Shown here piece after piece: positions 1-4,982 of a stretch of DNA of 8,268 nt; the stretch's first letter is position 1; each line of letters begins with the position of its first letter. Source of the stretch: RGIG3009 sp045541495 (GTDB lineage Bacteria > Bacillota > Clostridia > Oscillospirales > Acutalibacteraceae); NCBI GenBank assembly GCA_045541495.1, contig JAZQJE010000006.1:1-8268 (forward strand), given 5' to 3'. The position numbers and the translations under genes were made by a program. The notes beneath the pieces are model-generated. The model was not told the origin of the DNA. It ran no database searches and was given only the letters and a program-made list of their open reading frames with translations.

Positions 1-8
1 AGTTTCAC
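1..8 (-). CDS. Possible start of a leftward gene, cut by the window edge
   Basis: A GTG codon at 8-6 on the minus strand is preceded, after 8 nt, by an excellent SD, AAGGAGGA (24-17). Only GTG AAA CT is visible, so the product cannot be named. The call rests on the SD and on the strong minus-strand promoter at 271-298, which has no other gene to serve. The alternative is that the hairpin at 17-75 is a rightward terminator of a gene ending left of the window, and that the SD match is chance. Confidence 0.35.
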
Positions 9-264
9 GACTTGGTTCCTCCTTCGTCTTTCGGTTGTGGTTGGCAAACCCACTTCTATTCTAGACGAAGGAGGATATTTTTTCTATGCATAGCTAAAGC
101 TTTTTTATCCCACCAGCACAGCTGGTGGTTCATTACTACAATAGGAAATGGCAGAGTCCATAGCGACTCTGCCATTTTTTTGTTATCCGCGAAACCTTTG
201 TATACTCTTGGCCCCCTTTCATAAAGGGGAGGCGCCTCTCTCTTCCCGTCTTTAACGGGTTTGT
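9..264 (-). promoter_or_regulatory. Structured leader RNA with a sequestered SD
   Basis: Predicted 5' untranslated region of the leftward gene, about 255 nt from the expected transcription start near 264. Read on the minus strand it holds a 5-bp hairpin (259-245), a GGCGCC-centred palindrome (238-229), a 7-bp hairpin with a 3-nt loop (229-213), a perfect 13-bp hairpin with a 6-nt loop (177-146), a perfect 8-bp hairpin with a 3-nt loop (128-110), and a perfect 13-bp helix pairing 75-63 with 29-17 around a 33-nt loop. The 3' arm of that last helix contains the AAGGAGGA SD, so ribosome access would be blocked while it is folded. The length, the structure and the buried SD look like a translational switch. 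I do not recognise the class: T-box, SAM, cobalamin, FMN, glycine, purine and c-di-GMP core motifs are absent. Caution: hairpins 146-177 and 17-75 are followed by T runs on the plus strand, so they could instead be rightward terminators. Confidence 0.5.
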
Positions 265-270
265 GCTTTT

Positions 271-298
271 ATTATATCAACACCTGATAACCGTTCAA
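271..298 (-). promoter_or_regulatory. Sigma A-type promoter for the leftward transcript
   Basis: On the minus strand a -35 like TTGAAC (298-293) is followed by 16 nt and a perfect TATAAT (276-271), with an extended -10 TGA just before it. Transcription would start near 264 and run left, away from thiT. It stands back to back with the thiT promoter, and the two -35 boxes are about 34 bp apart. Confidence 0.65.
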
Positions 299-331
299 TA
301 CACGAAAAGGCCGATTTTTTTAAAAAAACGG

Positions 332-360
332 TTGACAACGGTACTTATCGGTTGTACAAT
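332..360 (+). promoter_or_regulatory. Sigma A promoter of thiT
   Basis: A perfect TTGACA (332-337), a 17-nt spacer and TACAAT (355-360, one mismatch) place the start of transcription near 366-368, a few bases before the TPP aptamer. This is a strong constitutive-looking promoter, so control of thiT should come mainly from the riboswitch. Confidence 0.8.
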
Positions 361-371
361 GGGTAAAAATT

Positions 372-461
372 GAACAAGGGGTGCTGATTGTTTCGGCTGA
401 GAGGGACGGTACTGTCCTAACCCTGTAACCTGATCCGGATAATGCCGGCGGAGGGATGTTT
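372..461 (+). promoter_or_regulatory. TPP riboswitch aptamer (THI box)
   Basis: Thiamine pyrophosphate-sensing RNA. The conserved pieces occur in order: GGGGTGC, GGCTGAGA, ACCC, ACCTGATCCGGATAATGCC and GGCGGAGGGA. P1 can close as GAACA (372-376) with TGTTT (457-461). Directly downstream lie a hairpin (470-491, 7 bp) and an intrinsic terminator (506-539), the usual arrangement for a transcription-OFF switch: bound TPP favours the terminator and shuts off thiT. A ligand-free antiterminator can be drawn between 447-456 and 511-519 (nine pairs including one G-U, one bulged A). Confidence 0.95.
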
Positions 462-505
462 TCATACTACACACGGTTTTCTTTCCGTGTGAGCGCGCGC
501 GTATG

Positions 506-539
506 ACGCCTCTCCCGCCTGTGTGGGAGAGGCGTTTTT
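506..539 (+). terminator. Riboswitch-controlled intrinsic terminator
   Basis: A perfect 11-bp GC-rich stem pairs 506-516 with 525-535 around an 8-nt loop and is followed by TTTTT. It sits between the TPP aptamer and the thiT SD, so it is the expression platform of the switch. Its 5' arm overlaps the proposed antiterminator partner at 511-519. Confidence 0.9.
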
Positions 540-547
540 CATCTCGG

Positions 548-567
548 TTCAATTTTTAAAAATTGAA
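548..567 (+). repeat. Perfect 20-bp AT-rich palindrome at the thiT SD
   Basis: The left half TTCAATTTTT (548-557) is the exact inverse of the right half (558-567). Its right end runs into the SD of thiT (AAAGGA, 566-571). An 11-bp copy of the motif TAAAAATTGAA occurs at 364-374, at the 5' end of the same transcript, and again at 557-567. It could be a protein-binding operator or, as RNA, a weak hairpin touching the SD. The AT-rich composition also allows chance. Confidence 0.55.
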
Positions 568-580
568 AGGATGTTTTGTC

Positions 581-1393
581 ATGCAACGAAAATCTGTATA
601 TCGTCTCACCGAAAGTGCTTTACTGTTGGCTATCGCAGCGGTGTTGTCGGTCATCAAACTGGTGGATATGCCTTACGGCGGCAGTGTCACGCTGCTCAGT
701 ATGCTCCCCGTCATTCTTATCGCCTACCGTTACGGGACGCACTGGGGGTTGTTGACGGGTTTCACCTACGGTCTGATCCAACTGTTGTTGGGACTGGATA
801 ACCTGTCTTACGCCACCTCGTTCGGCGCGGCAGTATCCATTATTCTGTTCGATTATCTCATTGCTTTTGTGGTGCTGGGTCTGGGCGGCTTGTTCCGCAA
901 CGCCATCCCCCATCAAGGGGTAGCCTTGTCGCTGGGTGCGGTGGTGACAGGATTTCTGCGTTACCTGTGTCATGTTATTTCGGGGGCTACGGTGTGGTAT
1001 GGGTTATCGATGCCGTCTGCCGAGTCGCTGAAATACTCGTTCGGCTACAACATCTATATGTTGCCGGAGGTCATTTTGCTGGTAGTGGGGGCACTGTATC
1101 TCTCCCGCTTGTTGGATTTCCGTCATGCGAATATCACCCGCGCCGCCGCCATTCGGCAGGCTTCTCCCCTGTCCACAGCGTTGGCGGCGATTGGTGCGAC
1201 CGCCCTGCTGGTTGCGGCTGTTTGGGATATCGTGCTCATCGTGCCTAACCTGCAAAGTCCCGATGCGGCGGTATTCCTGCAAGGGTTTGCTCAAGTGGAC
1301 TGGTTGACGGTAGGATTGGTCACGGTCGGCGGACTTCTCCTCTGTGTACTGCTCACCGCCATCGCATCCCGCATATCCAAAAAATCCATGTAA
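581..1393 (+). CDS. thiT: Thiamine ECF transporter S component ThiT, with C-terminal extension
   Basis: Membrane substrate-binding (S) subunit of a group II energy-coupling factor importer. It captures thiamine outside the cell and docks on the shared EcfA/EcfA'/EcfT module, which must be encoded elsewhere because none is here. The 270-residue protein has six predicted helices over roughly residues 10-180, with the family stretches GGSVTLLSMLPV (33-44) and CHVISGATVWYG (130-141). Residues H131, W139, Y152 and N157 keep the spacing of the thiamine-contacting H125, W133, Y146 and N151 that I recall from Lactococcus ThiT, and D91 may stand where that protein has E84. Residues about 185-270 go beyond the roughly 180-residue family core and add two hydrophobic segments (about 198-221 and 241-263). 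The ATG at 581 is chosen because AAAGGA lies 9 nt upstream; an in-frame TTG at 563 lies inside the palindrome and has no SD. Control is by the upstream TPP riboswitch. Confidence 0.95.
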   Translation: MQRKSVYRLTESALLLAIAAVLSVIKLVDMPYGGSVTLLSMLPVILIAYRYGTHWGLLTGFTYGLIQLLLGLDNLSYATSFGAAVSIILFDYLIAFVVLGLGGLFRNAIPHQGVALSLGAVVTGFLRYLCHVISGATVWYGLSMPSAESLKYSFGYNIYMLPEVILLVVGALYLSRLLDFRHANITRAAAIRQASPLSTALAAIGATALLVAAVWDIVLIVPNLQSPDAAVFLQGFAQVDWLTVGLVTVGGLLLCVLLTAIASRISKKSM

Positions 1394-1395
1394 AC

Positions 1396-1429
1396 AAAAC
1401 CGCGGTGCATGTCTGCACCGCGGTTTTTT
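1396..1429. terminator. Bidirectional terminator between thiT and spoVAD
   Basis: A perfect 14-bp stem (1396-1409 with 1414-1427) with a TGTC loop has an A run on one side and a T run on the other, so it can end transcripts from both directions. The thiT stop lies 2 nt before it, and the spoVAD stop codon (1430-1428) begins at its T run. Confidence 0.9.
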
Positions 1430-2438
1430 ATACCGTTTTAAAATGAATGAGATGGGCGATACCGGGGATACTTTCCCCTTGTTGGGACGAAGTGGGCGAC
1501 ATGAGCGCGCCCGTTGCCACAAACAACCCATTGTGCCACACACCCCGTTCCAGATTGCCCAGTATCAGAGAGCACAATACCGCTGCCGAACAGCCGCAAC
1601 CCGATCCCCCCGCGTGAACGTCCTGTGTTTCGCGGTCGTAAATGAGTAGGCCGCAATCGATATAATGGTCACCAAGGGGATATTGCTGAGCCGCCATCAG
1701 CGTGCGTAACAGATCACTGCCCTCGGCAGCAAGATCGCCTGTGGCAATAAAATCGTAGTCATCGGGCTTGGTACGGGTATCGTCAAAAAAACGTGTAAAG
1801 GTATCGGCGGCCGCGGGAGCCATGGCCGCACCCATGTTGTTCATATCCGTGATACCCGCGTCTACGATCCTGCCGATACACACCTCGTCGATGTGGACTT
1901 TGCCGCCGCCCAGCCCTACGATCACCGCCCCCGATGCGGTGGCGGTCCACTGGGAGGTAGGGGTGCGTTGACCGCCGTATTCCAGCGGAAACCGAAACTG
2001 CCGTTCTGCGGTGCAAAAATGGGACGAAGTCACCGCTCCCGCCACGTCCGCAGCACCGCTGTCCACAAAAATAGACGCCATGGCTAAAGTCTGCGCCATG
2101 GTGGAACAGGCACCGAACTGCCCCACCAACGGCACACCTGCCTCCCGCAACCCAAAGGTAGAGGCGATGTTTTGGTTGAGCAGATCGCCGCTGAACAACA
2201 CATTGAGTTGTGACGGGGAATACCCCGCTTTGTCCAATGCGCGGTTGAGGGCTTCTTTTTGCAGGCGGCTTTCGGCTTTTTCCCATGTTTTCTCACCCAT
2301 ACGGGTATCTTGAAACACCGCATCAAACCCCGCGCCCAGCGGCCCTTCCCCCTCTTTTTTGCCCACCACCGAGGCATAACCCAACACTGTGGGCCGTCCC
2401 GACAGGGTGATGGTGTGTTTTCCTTTTCTCTCCGGCAT
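1428..2438 (-). CDS. spoVAD: Stage V sporulation protein AD
   Basis: Inner-membrane-associated spore protein of the SpoVA channel, which loads dipicolinic acid with calcium into the forespore and releases it on germination. SpoVAD is the soluble thiolase-fold subunit that binds dipicolinate. With the start used here it has 336 residues, close to the 338 of Bacillus subtilis. Family stretches are SGDLLNQN (83-90), FGACSTM (108-114, with Cys111 at the thiolase-like nucleophile site), TSSHFCTAERQFR (137-149), AMAPAAADT (205-213) and GGSGCGCSAAV (277-287). An ATG at 2462 would add eight residues, but it has no SD and coincides with the predicted transcription start. The ATG at 2438 has GGGGG (2451-2447) 8 nt upstream and is preferred. 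The usual third partner gene spoVAE does not follow. Confidence 0.95.
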   Translation of the reverse strand: MPERKGKHTITLSGRPTVLGYASVVGKKEGEGPLGAGFDAVFQDTRMGEKTWEKAESRLQKEALNRALDKAGYSPSQLNVLFSGDLLNQNIASTFGLREAGVPLVGQFGACSTMAQTLAMASIFVDSGAADVAGAVTSSHFCTAERQFRFPLEYGGQRTPTSQWTATASGAVIVGLGGGKVHIDEVCIGRIVDAGITDMNNMGAAMAPAAADTFTRFFDDTRTKPDDYDFIATGDLAAEGSDLLRTLMAAQQYPLGDHYIDCGLLIYDRETQDVHAGGSGCGCSAAVLCSLILGNLERGVWHNGLFVATGALMSPTSSQQGESIPGIAHLIHFKTV

Positions 2439-2468
2439 ACCGTTTTCCCCCGTTTTTTCCATTTGTTA

Positions 2469-2499
2469 TGGTATGACCGAAAAGGGATAAATTTATTCG
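2469..2499 (-). promoter_or_regulatory. Sigma G-like promoter of spoVAD
   Basis: On the minus strand CGAATA (2499-2494) and CATACCA (2475-2469) are separated by 18 nt. They resemble the forespore sigma G elements known from Bacillus (about TGAATA and CATACTA), with one mismatch each. Transcription would begin near 2462, after the terminator hairpin at the end of spoVAC, giving spoVAD its own forespore transcript and a leader of about 24 nt. Confidence 0.6.
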
Positions 2500-2500
2500 T

Positions 2501-2529
2501 TAAAAACGGGCGGTTATCAACCGCCCGTT
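2501..2529 (-). terminator. Terminator at the spoVAC stop codon
   Basis: A perfect 11-bp stem (2529-2519 with 2515-2505, loop 3 nt), read on the minus strand, is followed by TTT (2504-2502), making a GTTTTTAA tract. The last codons and the TGA of spoVAC form the hairpin itself. It would stop or weaken read-through from spoVAC into spoVAD. Confidence 0.75.
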
Positions 2530-2969
2530 ATGATTTGAATGATCCAATAAATGAGTCCGTATACCACCGAGGCGGTGATGCCGTAGACCAGCACGGGACC
2601 CGCGATACTAAACATTTTCGCACCCATACCCAGCACATAACCCTCCGTTTTAAACTCCTGCGCGGGGGATGCCATGGAATTGGCGAACCCCGTGATCGGG
2701 ACGATGGTGCCCGCTCCCGCGTGGCGGGCAATGTTGTCATACACATTCAATGCCGTCAACAGAACGCTGAGGGCGATCAACGACAAGGAGCCGCATAGGC
2801 GGGCGCTTTTGTCGTCCAAGCCCCCCTGCCCCGCCAACAAGATCACCGTTTGTGCGGCGGCGCACAGCGTCCCGCCCGCCAAAAAGGCCCACAGGCAATC
2901 TTTGAAAACCGGTGACGGCGGCGCGTGGCGTTTTACCATATTGCGATAGTCTTTTTTGGTCACTTTCAT
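2517..2969 (-). CDS. spoVAC: Stage V sporulation protein AC
   Basis: Integral inner-membrane subunit of the spore SpoVA channel for calcium dipicolinate. In Bacillus it is thought to form the mechanosensitive pore. The 150 residues equal the Bacillus subtilis length. Hydrophobic segments lie near residues 25-46, 58-77, 86-100 and 118-147, and the family signature GAGTIVPITGFANSMASP (85-102) is intact, followed by EFKTEGYVLGMGAKMF (105-120). The ATG at 2969 has GAGGGG (2983-2978) 8 nt upstream. The reading frame stays open further upstream, but that part overlaps the promoter and the yebC start and is not expected to be translated. spoVAD follows 78 nt downstream, behind a terminator and its own promoter. 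Confidence 0.95.
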   Translation of the reverse strand: MKVTKKDYRNMVKRHAPPSPVFKDCLWAFLAGGTLCAAAQTVILLAGQGGLDDKSARLCGSLSLIALSVLLTALNVYDNIARHAGAGTIVPITGFANSMASPAQEFKTEGYVLGMGAKMFSIAGPVLVYGITASVVYGLIYWIIQIITGG

Positions 2970-2989
2970 ACAGTCATCCCCTCGACCGT

Positions 2990-3018
2990 TAGTGTTTCGC
3001 CCCAAACAGGAAATATGC
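2990..3018 (-). promoter_or_regulatory. Sigma F/G-like promoter of spoVAC
   Basis: On the minus strand GCATA (3018-3014) matches the -35 of forespore sigma factors. Fourteen nt later CGAAACACTA (2999-2990) fits the sigma F -10 consensus as I recall it (GGnrAnAHTR) with one mismatch. Read as a sigma G site, AACACTA lies 17 nt away with two mismatches to CATnHTA. The expected start near 2983 leaves a very short leader of about 14 nt. Confidence 0.5.
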
Positions 3019-3020
3019 GG

Positions 3021-3049
3021 TTGCATGAACAAAAATTGTGTGATATAAT
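3021..3049 (+). promoter_or_regulatory. Extended -10 promoter of the yebC family gene
   Basis: A perfect TATAAT (3044-3049) is preceded by TGA, giving an extended -10. A weak -35, TTGCAT (3021-3026), sits 17 nt upstream. It begins 3 bp from the divergent forespore-type -35 of spoVAC, so housekeeping and sporulation promoters stand back to back here. Confidence 0.7.
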
Positions 3050-3087
3050 AGATTGATTTTTGAATTATCGGAAAGGAAGTTACCTCC

Positions 3088-3822
3088 ATGTCGGGACATT
3101 CCAAGTGGAATAACATTAAACGCAAAAAAGAGAAGACCGACGGCCAAAAAGCCAAGATCTTCACCAAAATGGGACGGGAGATCGCCGTCGCCGTGAAAGA
3201 GGGCGGATCGGCCGATCCCGCCTCCAACTCCAAATTGAAAGACGCCATCGCTAAGGCAAAAGCCAACAATGTGCCCAACGATAACATTGAGCGCATTATT
3301 AAAAAAGCCGCAGGCGAAGGCAATGCCGATAACTACGAGGCGTTGCAATATGAAGGATACGGTCCTTGCGGGATCGCCGTTATTGTGGAGACCCTCACCG
3401 ACAACCGCAACCGTACCGCCGCCGACGTGCGCCATTATTTCGACAAGTTCGGCGGAAATTTGGGACAAAGCGGATGCGTAAGTTTCATGTTTAACAAAAA
3501 AGGCGTACTGGTCATTGAGGCGGAGGGCCTTGACGAGGACACCGTAATGGAAGACGCGTTGGAAGCGGGGGCTGCGGACTTTGCTGCCGACGAAGACGTG
3601 TTTGAGATCACCACCGAACCCGAAGATTTCTCCGGCGTCCGTGACGATCTGGAAGCCAAAGGGTATACGTTCGTATCCGCGGAAGTGGAAATGGTGCCCG
3701 ATGTGTATTCCGCCATCACCGACGAGGATGCCATCATCAAGATGGAAAAATTGCTGGACGCGCTGGAAGATAACGACGATGTGCAAAACGTCTGGCACAA
3801 CTGGGAACGCCCCGAAGAATAA
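3088..3822 (+). CDS. YebC/PmpR family protein
   Basis: Cytoplasmic protein of the YebC/TACO1 family. Members have been described as DNA-binding transcriptional regulators, and the group is also linked to translation, where some members relieve ribosome stalling at proline runs. The sequence alone does not decide between these roles. At 244 residues the length is typical. The N-terminal signature GHSKWNNIKRKK (3-14), the mid-domain YEGYGPCGIAVIVETLTDNR (88-107) and the segment ADVRHYFDKFGGNLG (112-126) are intact, followed by the usual acidic C-terminal domain. AAAGGA (3072-3077) lies 10 nt before the ATG, and a short CCTCC (3083-3087) right after it could pair weakly with the SD. It is a single-gene unit that ends at a bidirectional terminator. 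Confidence 0.95.
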   Translation: MSGHSKWNNIKRKKEKTDGQKAKIFTKMGREIAVAVKEGGSADPASNSKLKDAIAKAKANNVPNDNIERIIKKAAGEGNADNYEALQYEGYGPCGIAVIVETLTDNRNRTAADVRHYFDKFGGNLGQSGCVSFMFNKKGVLVIEAEGLDEDTVMEDALEAGAADFAADEDVFEITTEPEDFSGVRDDLEAKGYTFVSAEVEMVPDVYSAITDEDAIIKMEKLLDALEDNDDVQNVWHNWERPEE

Positions 3823-3827
3823 TATAC

Positions 3828-3858
3828 AAAACCCCGTATCCGACGATACGGGGTTTTT
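3828..3858. terminator. Bidirectional terminator between yebC and the SLOG gene
   Basis: A perfect 13-bp stem (3828-3840 with 3845-3857) with a CGAC loop has AAAA before and TTTTT after it. The yebC family gene ends 5 nt upstream, and the leftward SLOG gene's stop codon (3859-3857) overlaps the stem, so one structure serves both convergent units. Confidence 0.9.
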
Positions 3859-4321
3859 ATTCTGCCATATTTCTTACGGGGAGGCCTTTTTCGCGGGCAT
3901 ACTCCACGGTGTAGGCGGTACCGCCCCGTTGTTTTCGCAAATAACAGACACACACATCGGCATTGTCCACCAATCGACGGTTGCGCACATGCATACAACC
4001 TCGATGATAGTGTTCTGCCGTCCAAACGATCTTATCTGCTTGGGACAGGATGGCCTCATACACGGCTTTATCGGACTGTGACCAATGGGCGTCTTGATCT
4101 TTGCAGGGCAACACCAAGATCAGGCGAATATGAGGATAGGTGCATTTTAAATCCAGTACGGTTTGGGCCGCCAAGGTATCAAATCCCAGCGCGCCCCCTG
4201 CACCGAAACAACACACCCCCTGTTCAATCAGGTCGATGAGTGTCTCCCGCAGGCGGGCGGCAACCGCCGCCTGCTCTTCTGCGGGAATCTTCCGATGACC
4301 GGTAAAACAGCAGGTTTTCAT
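3857..4321 (-). CDS. SLOG-family protein (DUF1273/YpsA-like)
   Basis: Small cytoplasmic protein with a Rossmann-like SLOG fold, a group thought to bind nucleotides or nucleotide-derived ligands; the actual substrate is unknown. The 154 residues carry the family pattern CFTGHRKIP (5-13), GGALGFDTLAA (42-52), LPCKDQDAHW (71-80), RNRRLVDNAD (113-122) and GGTAYTVEYA (133-142). The nearest named relative is B. subtilis YpsA, linked to cell division, but that role cannot be transferred with confidence. The ATG at 4321 lies 4 nt after the maf stop, and AAAGGAGC (4341-4334) is inside the last codons of maf, so the two genes are almost certainly cotranscribed. Confidence 0.85.
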   Translation of the reverse strand: MKTCCFTGHRKIPAEEQAAVAARLRETLIDLIEQGVCCFGAGGALGFDTLAAQTVLDLKCTYPHIRLILVLPCKDQDAHWSQSDKAVYEAILSQADKIVWTAEHYHRGCMHVRNRRLVDNADVCVCYLRKQRGGTAYTVEYAREKGLPVRNMAE

Positions 4322-4325
4322 CCGC

Positions 4326-4883
4326 TTATAAATGCTCCTTTAAAAACTGATATAATCGTCCTGACGGGAGGCCCATGACGGTATAAAAATCGCCGTTCAA
4401 GCGAGTGATAAACCGCATACCCTCGCCCTGAATGCCGTAGGCACCCGCTTTGTCCATGGGTTCACCTCCCGCCACATAGGCGACGATCTCCTCTTCGGTC
4501 AACGACGAGAACGTGACCTCAGCACTGTCGGCAAACCCTTCACTGCGGTCGCCGTCACACAACCATACCCCCGTTATCACCCGATGGGTGCGTCCCGACA
4601 GGCGGCGAAGCATGGCGGCGGCGTCTTGTTCGTCCTGCGGTTTTCCCAAAATATTCTCGTCTACCACCACGGCGGTATCCGCACCCAATACGGGGACAGC
4701 GGGGTGGGCAGCCGCCACTTCTTCCGCTTTAGCTCGCGCTACCTGTAAGATCGCTTCGTCTACCGACAACGTGTTGTCAGCGGCTAATTCCCGTGTAGCG
4801 GGAATTACCGTGAATGTCAATCCCAACAAAGTACAGATCTCCTGTCGACGGGGCGAAGCAGAAGCTAAGATCAGCGGTTTCAC
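4326..4883 (-). CDS. maf: Maf family nucleoside triphosphate pyrophosphatase
   Basis: Hydrolyses non-canonical or pyrimidine nucleoside triphosphates to the monophosphate and pyrophosphate. It is regarded as a house-cleaning enzyme, and overproduction blocks septum formation in Bacillus. The 185 residues are of normal length. The N-terminal LILASASPRR (4-13), the GADT motif with the expected catalytic Asp69 (67-70), ILGKP (78-82), DKAGAYGIQG (144-153) and MGLP (170-173) are intact. The start is a GTG at 4883 because the conserved motif begins three residues later. Upstream there is only a weak A/G-rich SD and no in-frame alternative. It is transcribed leftward, 99 nt after the U32 gene and just before the SLOG gene. 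Confidence 0.92.
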   Translation of the reverse strand: MKPLILASASPRRQEICTLLGLTFTVIPATRELAADNTLSVDEAILQVARAKAEEVAAAHPAVPVLGADTAVVVDENILGKPQDEQDAAAMLRRLSGRTHRVITGVWLCDGDRSEGFADSAEVTFSSLTEEEIVAYVAGGEPMDKAGAYGIQGEGMRFITRLNGDFYTVMGLPSGRLYQFLKEHL

Positions 4884-4918
4884 GAAATCACGTTCTTTCT
4901 TTTGGCTTGTGCCGAGAT

Positions 4919-4972
4919 CGACACCTCATCACCGCCCTACGGGCGGAGCTTCTCCTCAAGGAGAAGCCTTTT
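4919..4972. repeat. Double-hairpin palindromic repeat between the U32 gene and maf
   Basis: Two perfect hairpins stand side by side: CCGCCC/GGGCGG (4932-4937 with 4941-4946, loop TAC) and GCTTCTCC/GGAGAAGC (4948-4955 with 4960-4967, loop TCAA), flanked by CACCTCATCA and CCTTTT. From memory this layout resembles an intergenic palindromic repeat found in many copies in Oscillospiraceae genomes. Only one copy is visible here, so that identity is inference. There is no T run on the minus strand, so it is unlikely to end the U32 transcript, though it could stabilise or process the RNA. Confidence 0.6.
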
Positions 4973-4982
4973 CTCGTCCGGG

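Noticed and set aside
66..97. A plus-strand SD (GAAGGAGGA) followed by an ATG at 86 giving a three-codon reading frame
   Set aside because: Too short to be supported as a gene; the SD-like string is just the complement arm of the 13-bp helix.
185..264. Lysine riboswitch-like words (AGAGGCGCC and CCAAGAGTATAC) in the leftward leader
   Set aside because: The rest of the L-box core, such as the GAAAGGGG and GCCGAAG segments in order, is missing, so the resemblance is limited to short strings.
1004..1543. Minus-strand open frame across the end of thiT
   Set aside because: Arg/Gly-rich shadow translation crossing the terminator, with no family resemblance.
2970..3323. Upstream in-frame extension of spoVAC
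   Set aside because: It would run through the promoters and antisense to the start of the yebC family gene. The 150-residue start at 2969 has a good SD and the family length.
2989..3798. Long open frame antisense to the yebC family gene
   Set aside because: It is a codon-bias shadow of a well-supported gene and has no recognisable product.
4932..4967. The double hairpin as a rho-independent terminator of the U32 gene
   Set aside because: On the minus strand neither hairpin is followed by a T run; the T-rich side faces the plus strand, where no gene ends.
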